Positions 1-11,538 of a DNA stretch of 64,000 nt are shown in pieces. A model generated the notes under the pieces. That model saw only the letters and a program-made list of their open reading frames with translations. It searched no databases and was not told the origin of the DNA. Position 1 is the stretch's first letter. The number at the start of each line of letters is the position of its first letter. This DNA comes from Neolentinus lepideus HHB14362 ss-1 (lineage: Eukaryota > Basidiomycota > Agaricomycetes > Gloeophyllales > Gloeophyllaceae): NCBI GenBank assembly GCA_001632425.1, contig KV425563.1, positions 1 to 64,000 on the forward strand, written 5' to 3'. The position numbers and the translations under genes are program-made.

Positions 1-21
1 TGTCTCACCGTATCTACTACG

Positions 22-333
22 TTGAGAGATAACCCGCTTCCCATGACAAAAGCAAAGCAGCCCTTAGCCGACTTGATAGCGGCGGATGGAGATATATTGT
101 CGGAAGAAACAGCCGCATCCACAGCAACAGGCGCAGGAGCCAATGACGAAGACGAAGATTCTATTGACCTGACCGGTCTGGAGGAGGTCAATTTGTTGGA
201 CGGTCTCACTACTGGTGTGTTCATTCCTCTTCTCATCAAACCGTCTGGCACTATTCTGACTGTACTGCTCAGGTCCAACCTTCCCGCGGGAAGGGCCTGG
301 CCGTCTTTACCTTCCTTCAACCCGCTTAGGTAG
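22..333 (+). CDS. possible partial acidic ORF, unrecognised
   Basis: An open frame of about 100 codons with an acidic stretch (residues DEDEDSIDLTGLEE) near the middle. The first part, up to about position 220, has protein-like composition; the rest looks like read-through into intron or UTR. I recognise no family. A second coding-like stretch lies near 865-985 in another frame, so this may be an exon of a gene that starts left of the window, but the splicing is not clear. It could equally be a chance ORF. Confidence 0.2.
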   Translation: MRDNPLPMTKAKQPLADLIAADGDILSEETAASTATGAGANDEDEDSIDLTGLEEVNLLDGLTTGVFIPLLIKPSGTILTVLLRSNLPAGRAWPSLPSFNPLR

Positions 334-390
334 TACATATTCATCATTATCTATTACTACATAGTGTAGTTGTCATGGGCATAGCTCTTG

Positions 391-498
391 TGGGCGGTCA
401 ACGGGCAATCACTGGGCGGTCAACGGGCAATCACTGGGCGGTCAACGGGCAATCACTGGGCGGTCAACGGGCAATCACTGGGCGGTCAACGGGCAATA
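391..498. repeat. 22-bp tandem repeat, about 5 copies
   Basis: The unit TGGGCGGTCAACGGGCAATC plus AC starts at 391, 413, 435, 457 and 479. The first four copies are perfect and the fifth stops at 498 after 20 bases. Its length is not a multiple of three, so one frame reads the repeat as a spurious periodic peptide. It is a young minisatellite, judging by the absence of divergence between copies. Confidence 0.95.
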
Positions 499-2197
499 CA
501 TTTTGACGGAGTCAGGAATATATATTTTCCGACTCACTTTTGGATGACACCAAAATGTGAAATAATATATTATATAATAATGTAATTAAAAAGGCTGAAC
601 ATTATTAAAAGTATGGACAGCCACATAGGCGGCTACCCAAACCTGAACTATATCCATTCCATAAATGGATTTCAAAAGCAAATCTTTTATTACTTCTTTT
701 CCATTCTGTTTATATTTAATCATTGTGGTCATCTTGAAGGTAATGCTGTGGATAATATTTTGTCCAGTCTACTGAGCATTCTCTAAATATTTAAGTTTTC
801 CCATGACAGAATATTTTGCGAAAGTAATTATATGGGATATCCATTTTGATCAACATTTTGCAGGTCCTCAAAGAGTGGGACTCCCGCAGTGTCATTGCTG
901 CCGGGGTCCCCTGCATCCACTTTCAAGGTAGTATCACCAGTGCCGCCACGTCCCTTCTTGGTGAGGAGCTTCTTCAGTAGCGTGACTGACATATGGACTT
1001 CAGAGAGGGTCTACATCACGCACATGACAAACATAGCGCGGTATTGCGTTGGACCACATTTTACCGCATCCTAACCATTCTTCCCTGCAGAATAAGGTGC
1101 AATCAATGTCGTCATCAGAATTGTTGATATCTATGCCCTCCGAAGCTTGGAATGATGCACCACTAATTGATGATGTAGATGAGACACTAGGTGGACCACC
1201 ACCGCCGAGCAAAGACGGGATAATGTGTGAGCTGGAGAATCCTGTACCGTGGAGACAAGAACGGTGTGCGCAACAGAAGCGCCAGCGCCCTCTCGGCAAA
1301 TACAGTAAACCCAGAGCGGAGAGGTCAGGGACCAGAATCGGGCGTAGACCTGTAATAATCCCTTAGAAAGTGGCGGTAGCTAGGCTTTATGATGAACATA
1401 CCTTGGGATTCGGGTATGCACTGCCTACACTTATGCTGCGAGCTTTTCTGCTCTGTAGCATTGATCCAGATGTGTTACAATGGAGAAAAAATAATAAAAG
1501 CTCATGGAGCATTGGGTCCAAGTCGCTTGCGTCTGCAGATTCAAATTTCGACACAAAGGGAGGAAAGTTGAGGATACACTAGTCGGAATAGTGTGGTGAT
1601 TCATATGCACGAAGTCGGGTCTTCACTTCGAGAAATTGAAATCAGCAAGAACAGTGGATTACTCAAATCCATAACTCACTCATCAATTTTGAGGTCGATA
1701 TACCTATCGTGCTTGGCTGTATCTCAGTCGTCCCCTTGCTATGCAGAACAAAATGCAATGAGCAGCTACACTGTAGCCTGTGTTGCCGTCACATTGGACT
1801 TGGATTCTCTCGTAGCTGTGGAAACTTGATTGCACGATGTTAGAGAGAGCGGGATCTATAAGATCCTTGGCTCCACAGCGACGTTTTGTTTGGTAGTTAG
1901 TCATCACAAATGAGAGACACAGAGAGGAGACGGTTGTTTTAACAGTCGTGTCTGACTCGAAAGACGCGTTCCAGCAGGTCCCAGCAATGCGACGCCGAGA
2001 TCTCATTGGACGTTGTTGACTGTCGCTGATCAAACATACTTCAAACAAGCCGGTTTCGACGGGATAGAGATGCAGAGGGCGGAGCCTGAGAATCGGTCCT
2101 TGCACACTGGCTGAGCGCCGAGGTGCAAGAGTTACCCTCGATATGTCCGCATCGCGATTGGACATCAAGACCGGCAAGGCCTCCGTATCCGCACACT
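499..2197. other. intergenic, no gene recognised
   Basis: The part from 540 to 870 is AT-rich with no ORF. Several ORFs of 60-157 codons lie between 889 and 2177 on both strands, but none has recognisable motifs or consistent splice junctions. I see nothing I can support here. Confidence 0.6.
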
Positions 2198-3124
2198 TTA
2201 TCTGACATAAGCCGAAATTTTGGCCATTATGTCCGCATAAATATCGGACATAGGGCCTTCAAAATGGCCGTTTATGTCCGCACATGGGATCAAACATATA
2301 TACCGATACGCCGGGGTCCTCCGGGGGCCCTCTCTGGCCATCCTCCTGGATGACGTTGCTTGGTTCAGGACCAGTGTGTAATTGTCAACGGACCGCGGTA
2401 GGCGCAGACTAAAAGAACTAGTGGGCGGTGCAAGGCCGAGAACAATAGCGAAGTCTGCTTGGGTGAACCTGTAAAGGGCGATGCCGGATAGGCGGACGTG
2501 CATATGACAGTTTCGTGGCGCACGACGGATCAGGTCGAGTGCAATGACATTGCCGTCGCGGAACATGGTCACGCCTGAGGATCCGATATGGAGATCAATC
2601 AGGGAAGGGTATAGCTCACCCTGGAACTCATTGGACGTAACGCGTGGCCTAAGATCGCGGTGCCAGAATGTGAGGTGGGTGAGGCGGGGGAAAGGTGTGT
2701 GCAGAATCGAGTCTAGAGCCGAGAAGACGTGGCACTGGTTGATGATACACCAGAAGGTCTCGAGGCGTCGAGAGACGAGGGTAATGATGTCCTCGACTGG
2801 TTGGTAGATATGAGGGAAACACGTACATGAAGGGAAAACCGCTTTACCAACTGGCGTCTCGTCCTCGTCGAAGTCAACGTCGACGAGTAGGAAGAGATGG
2901 CGCACGCTTGCTTGCGCTGTTTTGGACGATGCTTTAAATGTGTCTAGGAAAGCAACCATACAGGTGTGCCATTCCAGCGCAACGATGCGGAAGCGGTATG
3001 CTTCCATCGCGTCTCGGAACCGTCTGCAGACGCTGCGGAGAGCGCAGGCCATCTGACCCTCGTCGCAACATAATAGTGAAAAGATGTACTGCAGAAGTTC
3101 GGTCGGAAGGTCGGGAATGGTCAT
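2198..3124 (-). CDS. F-box-like protein (paralogue 1)
   Basis: Single-exon protein of 308 residues. I start it at MTIPDLPTELLQYIFSLL, because this opens with an F-box-like motif (LPxELLxxIF) and matches the start of the paralogue at 44,045; the frame is open 73 codons further upstream, but that extension has no F-box character. F-box proteins usually recruit targets to SCF ubiquitin ligases through Skp1; that role is inferred from the N-terminal motif only. After the F-box come family landmarks shared with the other copies in this window: YRFRIVALE, LETFWCII and FPRLTHLTFWHRDL. The last 100 residues are less conserved and it ends about 27 residues sooner than the copy at 44,045. A broken paralogue lies immediately upstream on the same strand. 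Confidence 0.7.
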   Translation of the reverse strand: MTIPDLPTELLQYIFSLLCCDEGQMACALRSVCRRFRDAMEAYRFRIVALEWHTCMVAFLDTFKASSKTAQASVRHLFLLVDVDFDEDETPVGKAVFPSCTCFPHIYQPVEDIITLVSRRLETFWCIINQCHVFSALDSILHTPFPRLTHLTFWHRDLRPRVTSNEFQGELYPSLIDLHIGSSGVTMFRDGNVIALDLIRRAPRNCHMHVRLSGIALYRFTQADFAIVLGLAPPTSSFSLRLPRSVDNYTLVLNQATSSRRMAREGPRRTPAYRYICLIPCADINGHFEGPMSDIYADIMAKISAYVR

Positions 3125-3779
3125 CGCTACAGACAAGTATCGGACTCCATGGGAAACAAATATACGAGTACACAGCCACATTGCCATCTTTGGTAGCGAT
3201 GTTTCCTGGCAAGTACCGCTCGTGGCATGACACTGAAAAGAAGTACTGCAGATACTCATAGCCCACAAACAAAGGAAGAACAAAATGTGGCATATGCGGG
3301 AGCGCACTATCACAAGTTGGGTCACAAAGCCGCCATGAAGCATCTACACCATGTATGTAGAGGTAAAATAGGCCAGATATTAAAGTCTAATGACTTAACT
3401 AGTGCAGCGCAATTGGCACTCTGAATTCTTGGGCAGACTGCAAATTTATAAAATTCGTATGCATGTGACAACCACCTTAAAACACCTGTTTTGGTGTTCG
3501 CTGTTTCAATTACGTGAAGGGTCTGCACAATGCCAGACAGTCCTCAGGACATCGCCGTCACAAGCTCGCTGAAGATTTGGATCACATTAATAAACAGTCA
3601 AGCAAATGTCCAATTAAAACGATCTCAACATTTCTAGCTATTCGTTCTTCCACTTTGCAGCAGCCTTGGCGTGCGCTGACAGTACCACCATTGCGCTTAT
3701 GCGCCGCCCTAGTAACGAGTTTTCTCTGTCTTCTGACCACCATAGTGCGTCTGGTACTGTGATGTATTGAAGGACGGAA

Positions 3780-4372
3780 CGCGGAGGCAACACTGGCGTA
3801 CCCACTGTGATCCGGCGGTGAAGTCGTAAAAGCTGGAATTACAGACAATGAAGTGGGAAGATTTAGATTCATCGAAGCGAATACTGGAGACGCGGACCAT
3901 GCACTTATTTGGACGAAGCGCGGTGGATGAAAGCGACCGCGCAAGGATGCACGTCGCAGAGCCTGGCCCAACCAGAAGACGAGACATGTACGTGGCACGT
4001 CCGGACCCGCTCGCCGAGGGACGATCAGCATAAGGTTGCGATGCCAGAAGTCGGCGTGGCATAGGGAAGGGCGTACACGCAAGGTCGCCTCGAAGGCAGG
4101 ATAGGTCGGCGAGAAGGCCGACTTGCATTTGATCATGGAGAAAAAGGTTTCGAGGTGCAGGGAAACGAGGTGAGTGCAAGGCATAGAAGAGGCACACCAG
4201 ATGAGCCCATCGACGAGAAGGAGACGTGTGGCACGCTCAATCGGGCCACGGAGGACGAGTCCTGGAGCGCGCTCACAAATGCAATCATCTGCGTGGGCCG
4301 TTCGAGTGCAGCGGCACGGAAACGGTATATTTCCATCACATCTAAAAACCTTCTGCAGCCAGATCGCCGTGG
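3780..4372 (-). pseudogene. F-box-like pseudogene (paralogue 2)
   Basis: Translated on the minus strand, one frame reads CRRFLDVMEIYRFRAAALE followed by MIAFVSAL, which matches the region after the F-box in the gene at 2198. Homology then continues in a different frame as LETFFSMIK and HADFWHRNLM, matching LETFWCII and FWHRDL. The F-box itself is missing at the 5' end and the two halves are out of frame, so the copy is dead. It lies about 650 bp from the intact paralogue 1 in the same orientation, which points to an old tandem duplication. Confidence 0.75.
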
Positions 4373-4561
4373 TAGTTTCTGACTGCCGAATGTTCAATAC
4401 TTAACATAGATATAAAACGCAGGCGTAGGTAGGAACCGACTGCCAGAGACTAGGATTACTGTTGTCTCCGTTACCTATCCTGTGTACCTGGCGTGACCGA
4501 ACACGCTAAATACAGTCTTCATTGATAAGTCAGCAGACTGAAGACACGTACTCGATTTTTA

Positions 4562-5996
4562 TTACTGTGTAAGTTCATCATCGTCAACATGCAACGCGCG
4601 CAGAATCGCCTCCAACCCCTCGTTTCCTCCCAGCCTCCTGATCTCCCCGTACGCCTGTTTCTCAAGGCTGGCCATGACCTGTCGAGTGTACTCGAATGAT
4701 TTAGTGTGGTGGCGCAGGTAGGAGATTGCATGTGTTTTGAGCGTTGGTGTGGAGGGGCGTTTCTGGAGGACATCTAGGATAGGATAGGACGTCACATGAA
4801 TTCTTGGTAGAAGAGTATCGATACTGACTAAGAATTTGTCTATTCGAGATATCCGCACGGACAGCATGAACGATGGGGAAGGAAAACTTTCCCTCGCTCA
4901 AATCCTCAGCGAACCCCTTGTTTGTAGTATACTATGTCCACGCGTTATGAAGCAGTCTAACACAGATTTCACAAATCGATGCTTACCTGTGAGCTATTCA
5001 AGTTCATATAGTCGTCGCGGATCTGGTAGTACACGCCAATAAGGTTGACAAGAGGCACGTAGTCACTGTAACATAGTTATTTTACACTGCGATAGCAAAC
5101 GTGAGTCGACTCACATATCCAGATTGCGTGTGGCACAAGCCATCATCAATTTGATTCCTACACGTAACAGACCTCCCGTCTCTGCCAAAGGACACTGAGT
5201 CCCGTTTCGACGTATCGGATATATGGCGGACTCAACTATTGTTCACCATATCAACGTACTCTTCCTCAGTCGGACATTGAAGAGAGTCACGCCATAGTAG
5301 CTCCAGGCCCTGCCCACGGTGCAGGTTGAGGAGTTCCGCTGTTGCAATCGGTGCACAACTCTTCATGCATCTGGCAGACTACATACCAGTAACAATGCGA
5401 TCCAATTCCTTTTTGGTTATTCTCGTCGCCTCGGGCGCCTCTGATGGTTGGTGGGTGCGCAAGGAGAATAGTTCCTGGTATGCAAGGAAGTAGACGTAGT
5501 TAGCCGTGTTTATCGTCTGAGGGATGCCGTAGATCTTATGGGCGACTAAAATTTCGCTTCAATTGCATTCCCTTTTGAATGCGATCCAAGCAAACCTGGA
5601 CTCCCACGACGGAGTTGCGAGTCATCCTCTATGTCGTCCACCCTGAACAGTCAGTCAGACTCTTAGTTAGAGTAGAAGAGTAGTAGGACCGGCACGCACA
5701 TCAAGCTCGCACTGTGCAGCATGCTGGTAACCTTCGTAATAATCTTCAGCTTATCCTCTGGGACACGCAGCCAGATGTTGAACGCCTCGATCATCTTGCC
5801 CCGGATCTCCTTGCCCGGGTTGGATGTAGTATAGAGATATGGCTCGAGGAGTGCCTACCACAGTTCGTTAGATATCTACCACAGACACGAGTGCAATCTA
5901 CTCGCATTCTCGTTGCTCTCTGACCACTGATATGAATCAGTGAGCTTGGGCAGGATGTTGTCGTACTTCGCTGCAGCCTGAGCCATCACAAGTCGG
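4562..5996 (-). CDS. BTS1: geranylgeranyl diphosphate synthase
   Basis: Makes C20 GGPP from FPP and IPP, for protein prenylation, ubiquinone side chains or diterpenes. Nine exons give 334 residues: 5906-5996, 5700-5854, 5596-5642, 5397-5545, 5237-5338, 5115-5181, 4987-5065, 4829-4931, 4562-4773. Key motifs are the first Asp-rich motif [24 protein letters not shown], the second Asp-rich motif QIRDDYMNL, and the C-terminal [14 protein letters not shown] typical of fungal class III GGPP synthases. Length is close to other fungal enzymes (about 300-350). The start [10 protein letters not shown] was chosen because it gives the usual short leader before the first helix. Intron 1 (5855-5905) only fits with a GC donor. 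No terpene cyclase or P450 is next to it, so a primary-metabolism role is likely. Confidence 0.92.
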
Positions 5997-6180
5997 AGAG
6001 TGCGCCTGGGGGATGTCTTCGCAAAGTTGAATATATCATCGCAAAGCAATTGCCTGACAGACACTGATTCGGATCCGCAGTACGGGCTGCGACAAAGTAA
6101 GAGATCTGGGAGAGAGCGCTAGGCTGGAGTCCGTAGCCCCTCTCGTCCGGTGATAGAGCGCGGCACGGGCACAGGAAAAG

Positions 6181-6242
6181 TGCAGAGGCGCGACGCGGCG
6201 TGCAGAGGCAATGCAGAGGCGCTGCAGAGGCGCTACAGAGGT
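6181..6242. repeat. cluster of TGCAGAGGC motifs (A)
   Basis: Exact TGCAGAGGC starts at 6181, 6201, 6212 and 6223, followed by a variant TACAGAGGT. The cluster lies about 185-250 bp upstream of the GGPP synthase start codon. Confidence 0.85.
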
Positions 6243-7517
6243 AACTCCTGAGTCGTTTGGACTCAGCGGGCCATTGTGCATATTTTATTCAATTATCGTA
6301 GCTTAGTACCCTCTATACCACAATGTGTATAAGTATATACAGTAATCTATAGTTTTGATGAGTAAATCAACCCAACCTCGGCCTCTTACCCCGTTCTAAC
6401 CCCTCCCTCTTAGCATGACTTCCATAGGTAGCCCGCGGTGCAGGGCGGTGTTTTGTCTCGGGATTTTTCTTCCGTTGTAAAATGTGATCTGGATACATAA
6501 TGTCAGATATGGGGGATTGCATCTGAAGACCACAGACCAACCTAATAAAACTGGAGCAACCGAGGTGCATATTCCCCAGAGACTGTATGCTCCCCACCTC
6601 ATACTGTCTTGTTTATCTCTTGTCTGGCCTTTGAAAAGTATCGTAAAATTGCTTCCAGACGAGATCGACTCACTGCAGAGGCAATGTACTCACTGCAGAG
6701 GCGACAACTCACTGCAGAGGCAATGCCGCGGCCATGCAGAGGCATGCAGAGGCACTGCAGAGGCATTACAGAGGCATGTACACTCCATGCAGAGGCAGCA
6801 GCATTCCTTTGCAGAGGCGGCGACAGGGAGTCGTCCGAGCATGGTGGCCTGTGGGGACATAACTAGTGAGAGATCATCCAATTGGATGCATGAATGGCTG
6901 TCTTACAGGTTAGTGTACTAGCTTGCATTTCAAGTTTCAAGTCCAAGTCTTTGCAGGACATATGCACTTGATCTCAGCGCCAGCAACTCGATACTTGTGT
7001 GATGCTCAGGGAATATTCCGAGACACGGAGGGGAGAGCCGTGGCCCGTGGGATGACTATTATTTGGGAAAATGCGAGGACGTGACTTCCAATTGATTACA
7101 GTCCACTGGTTACTGCTGGTTTTCCAGTGTCACAATGGATCAAGAAACACGTCTGTACATTATTTGAAGGTCTACCTATAATAAACGATATTGGGTGTCA
7201 GCAGGCAACTAGATTGCCTGAATAGGAGAGCACAATAATACTGGGTCTTCATCATGCTGCTTCTTCCCTTGACTTATTGCCTAGTTGGTTAATGGACTCG
7301 AAGGCGAGGACTGCCTCTGTCAGAAGTCGTCGGCAGTGCCTCGGCATGCCGCGTCAAGCCTCGGCATTTTCTCATTGCCCGCGCGGCACGTGGACTGCAC
7401 AGACGCAGCCACAACATCCTCCTGTGGCTTGACAATATCTTGCTGCATATTTCTCAAAATCTTCTGAACAAGGGAACAAGCTCCTATCACTATCCACAAA
7501 CCCACTGATAGAAGACT
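6243..7517. other. intergenic between divergent GGPP synthase and CTK3
   Basis: Besides motif cluster B I see no gene. The ORFs here are short and of low complexity because of the repeats. The region should hold the promoters of the two divergently transcribed neighbours. Confidence 0.6.
6674..6818. repeat. cluster of TGCAGAGGC motifs (B)
   Basis: Eight exact copies of TGCAGAGGC start at 6674, 6694, 6713, 6735, 6745, 6756, 6788 and 6810, with one TACAGAGGC variant near 6767. The first three are spaced 19-20 bp apart within a longer unit beginning CTCACTGCAGAGGC. All copies, and those of cluster A, have the same orientation. The cluster lies between the GGPP synthase promoter and CTK3. Confidence 0.85.
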
Positions 7518-8482
7518 ATGGATCCGTTCGAAGTACGGATGCAATTCCTGACGCTCCTGCGCCGACTCAGCGCGTTAGTCTCGCTTTTGTCCCTCGACAC
7601 GCGCGATTCTCAATGACTAACATGCCAGCTCCCAACCTTCAATCCAGAAAGTCGTTGGTTATTCTTTAAAGTACTACTCTCGCTGCGGTGAGGACTTGTG
7701 GGATTGCGTCATCGAGGAATGCCAGAAGGTGCGCATATACTTTGTATACTCATGCGAGCAATCGTAATGCCTTCGGTAGGGCGACATCAACCACCGGATA
7801 AACATCCTCTACTTCCTTGACTCCCTATGTGAGGCCTGTCTATTAGCGAAGTCTCATCCAGCTTCGCTTGGCCCAGAAAATCCGAACAGTAGTTTGTATA
7901 TGGACTATGTCGCACGCGACCTGGCAAAAATCGTTGAGTATGTCGTACCAGAGGGACGCCAAGGGCTCCCAAATCTAATGAGCACAAAGCAGGTCCGTAC
8001 AGCTGCACTCTATTTCCTCTTGACATGAAGAATGGAGTTTCCGGCAGATTTTAGAGCGGTGGCGCAGCAAGCGCGTCATCGAGCCTCAAAAAGTCGACGA
8101 AATCATGTCTGTGCTCAACGCTCGCAGAACAGCGCAAGAAAGCTCCGTCGACAGCAGCCTCCCTTCCCTACAGTTTTCCAAAAGTGACGTCTTCCGACGC
8201 ATCGAAGAGGACCGGGAGCGGCACAAACGCTTGCGCGAGCGCCGTTGGGTCCAGCCCGTCTCACACAACCCCCACTCCCACTTGCAACCGCAGCTCGCGA
8301 GTTTTTTGCCGCTGACAGACGACGGGGACGGGGAGGGCGAGCTGACTATCGATATTGAATTCGATAATGAGTGGGAGACGACGAGTGATTGGAACGAGGA
8401 TGACGATGAGGCGGCGACGGAAGAGAACGAGCTGTGTTTTCCTGGTGATAATAAAGAAGAGAAGCCGATGGACTTGTCATAA
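7518..8482 (+). CDS. CTK3: CTD kinase subunit gamma (Ctk3)
   Basis: Subunit of the CTDK-I complex (Ctk1-Ctk2-Ctk3) that phosphorylates Ser2 of the RNA polymerase II C-terminal domain. Four exons give 267 residues: 7518-7573, 7629-7728, 7780-7992, 8048-8482. The N-terminus MDPFEVRMQFLTLLRRL opens a CID-type helical domain that runs through KVVGYSLKYYSRCGEDLWDC and VARDLAKIVEYVVPEG. The C-terminal part carries IEEDRERHKRLRERRWV, the hallmark of the Ctk3 C-terminal family, and then an acidic tail. The ATG is supported by the family's conserved MDPF start. Its promoter region abuts the TGCAGAGGC clusters. Confidence 0.88.
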
Positions 8483-9095
8483 CATTGTTCATTGTTGTAA
8501 GTAATACTATTTTTATTGTGTCTTGCTTGAAGGGTCGTCTGCATCTACGGGCACCATTTTAGTCGAAGGTGGCCAATTAGAAAATGCCATACCATTTTGA
8601 TGTCAACCAGACGGACCACATCAGTTTCCTATGAATGTTGCTCGCCTCCTCGGATCTATTGAGTAGATGGCGCAAGTCTACTCATCTGAGGTCTGGAGAG
8701 CCGTTGTACTGTGGAAGAGGTACTGTTCACCAGCTTCCTTACTTTCTTCCTCGATATAGTAAACTAGTTGACATTTATGGGAGATTGATGTTTCGGATCT
8801 GTGATGCCATCCTTCGTATCCTTCATAACATCGAATACATCGTGACTGCACTTCATAGTAACAACTGTCTGAATCAAAAATTTTGGACAATAAAGAACAG
8901 CAGCATTCTTTAATCTGAGTTATAATTCGTAGTCTATGAAATTACTATTTGGTCTGCAGCATTCCCACATTTTTGATCGGAAGAATTCCCGTATCTCTAA
9001 AGATCAGATCCAAATCTGTAGCAGGAGTCATCTAATATACTAGTAACCTTCCAACACTCGGACGACAGGCTACACCCGCTTCGCTGTCACCCACC
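8483..9095. other. intergenic, CTK3 3' end to AsnRS 5' end
   Basis: AT-rich, with short ORFs on both strands near 8635-8913 that carry no recognisable motif. Nothing is supported here beyond flanking UTRs. Confidence 0.6.
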
Positions 9096-11238
9096 ATGTC
9101 TACTTATTACATCGACGAGACGGCTGGGTCAGACACGCCTGGCAATGGAACCGAATCTTCCCCCTACCAAAGCCTGGCATTCGCGATATTCACTCATGGA
9201 GACGTAAAGCTGTTGATACGCAAAGATCCCAACACTCCGTACGACGAGCCAACACAATCCTCGCTAAAGAAGGCGAAGAAGGGCGCGGAGGGGCTTGAGA
9301 AGAAGCGCAAGAAGGCGGATGAGCAGGCGGAGCGCGAGGCAAAGGAGAAGGCTGCGGATAGGGAGAAGCGGGAGAAGTTGCTCGAGGAGAGCAAGAAGAT
9401 CCAGTTGACTGAGGATGCGAGCCTGCCTGAGGCGACCAAGGTCGGTCCGCAGAACCGAGAGGAATCGCACCGCTGAAAGAAATGGAAACACAGGCAAAGA
9501 TTGTGCACCTAGCGCCGCTCCGCTCTAAGCGTGTGCGCGTCCGCGGCTGGGTCCACAGATTGCGGGACCAAAAAGGTATCATGTTCATCGTGCTACGGGA
9601 TGGAACTGGATACCTCCAATGTGTTTTATCTGGCGTCGTCGTACGTACATACCAATTGAATCTGGATCTCTAACTCATTTCGGTCTTGTCAGGCCAAAAC
9701 GTACGAAGCCCTCACTCTAACGATCGAGTCCACTGTAGAATTAACTGGAACACTCCAGTCAGTTCCTGAGGGCAAGACAGCACCAGGAGGCCATGAGCTC
9801 ACTGTCGACTACTGGAAAGTCCTCGGCGCCGCTCCTGGCGCCGAAGATGCCTTCACCAACCGACTAAACGAGGTAAGTTGGAGTCAATATCTGTTAAATT
9901 GTGCTCCTGATTTTTTACTCGCGTAGAAATCAGATCCCTCCATCCTCGCCGACCTTCGACACCTCGTTATCCGTGGTGAGACCGCGTCTACCGTCCTGAG
10001 GCTACGGGCGGCCATGCTGTCCGCCTTCCGGGACTCATACGCTGCTCACAGTCTCACAGAGGTTACGCCACCCTGTATGGTGCAAACTCAGGTCGAAGGA
10101 GGCGCGACGCTGTTTAAGTTCGACTATTACGGCCAACCGGCGTTCTTGACGCAGAGCTCGCAGTTGTACCTCGAGACGTGTCTTCCGGCCCTTGGAGACG
10201 TGTTCTGTGTACAAGAGAGTTTCCGCGCGGAGAATAGGTTGGTCTTTTGTATATATATTACGGGGTGAATCATTGCTGAACTACTCCCTAGCCACACTCG
10301 CCGGCATCTAAGCGAGTATACACACCTGGAAGCCGAGCTCGGTTTCATCGACTTCAACGATCTGATGACGCACATCGAGGCTATCGTACGTCCCCCGCCT
10401 GCATAATCCCTCGCTCCCAACTTTGACCTCCACATACTAGATCTGTGAGACCGTCGACCGGCTACTCGTCAACGAAAGCACCGCAGCGCTGATCAAGCAG
10501 CTCAACCCCTCCTTCAAAGCGCCCTCGCGGCCGTTCCTCCGCCTCTCGTACGTCGACGCGATCAAGTGGCTGAACGAGCACAACATCCTGCACCCGAAGG
10601 AGGACGCGGAGGGCAACGAAGTGAAGGATGCGGAGGGGAAGGCGATCATGGTCGAACACGAGGTCGGCGACGACATCGCAGAGGCGGCTGAGAGGCAGAT
10701 GACGGATATCATAGGGACGCCGGTGTTCCTGTATGGATTCCCCGCGGAGCTAAAGGCGTTTTATATGAAGAAGATGAAGAGCCCCGAGGGCGTGGACAGT
10801 AAGCACGTGTTCACGGAGAGCTGTGATTTGTTGATGCCGGGTGTGGGCGAGATCGTTGGTGCGTCGGCTCATAACTGCGGGCTTTCCGGTTATGTCTTAC
10901 ACTGTTATTAGGCGGATCAATGAGGATCTCAGATTCGGATGAGCTAATTGCTGCGTACAAGCGGGAAGGCATAGACCCATCGCCTTATTACTGGTACACC
11001 GACCAGCGCAAGTACGGTACTTGCGAGCATGGTGGCTACGGTCTTGGTGTAGAGGTGAATATGATCCGAATCTATTCCGAATGTTTGCTGATGACTTGAC
11101 AGCGGCTTCTGGCCTGGCTGGCTAACCGATACACCGTGAGGGAGTGTTCTTTGTACCCCAGGTAAAGCGCTATGTCTCATCTATGCGCCAGTGGCTAACA
11201 TCGCTTTAACTAGATGGCCGGGGCGAGCAACGCCTTAG
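9096..11238 (+). CDS. DED81: asparaginyl-tRNA synthetase, cytosolic
   Basis: Charges tRNA-Asn in the cytosol. Nine exons give 573 residues: 9096-9440, 9494-9640, 9693-9872, 9927-10237, 10292-10385, 10441-10858, 10912-11054, 11103-11161, 11214-11238. The N-terminal [17 protein letters not shown] and a charged Lys/Glu-rich helix are the eukaryote-specific extension. An OB-fold anticodon-binding domain follows ([15 protein letters not shown]). The class IIb catalytic core has motif 2 as [21 protein letters not shown] across an intron, and motif 3 as [14 protein letters not shown]. The C-terminus [10 protein letters not shown] is the conserved AsnRS ending, which confirms the last tiny exon. No mitochondrial presequence is seen. 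Confidence 0.95.
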
Positions 11239-11538
11239 AAGACAGATCCTGTGTTTCTGACTAGTTTCATTCTCCTTGCTATGAGGGTGTGATATATTAC
11301 ACGTATTAGAATGTTATATTTACTGGAGATGGCTACAGCCAGTCGTGAATATGTCCAACAACCAGGAGGAAAGAACTTGATGCACTATGCGCTGCAGTTG
11401 AGTCATGATCTCCGCCTTCGCTCAGAACAGCTACGTACAGTCGTGAAAACCTCGCAGCCACATAAATTCGTACAATGATAAGCACGTCCCACAGATGAAG
11501 CAGAAGATAATCGGGGAAAATACTAATACCTTGTTCAA

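Noticed and set aside
2228..2252. Small inverted repeat TATGTCCG / CGGACATA
   Set aside because: It lies within the coding end of the F-box gene and is only 8 bp per arm; probably chance.
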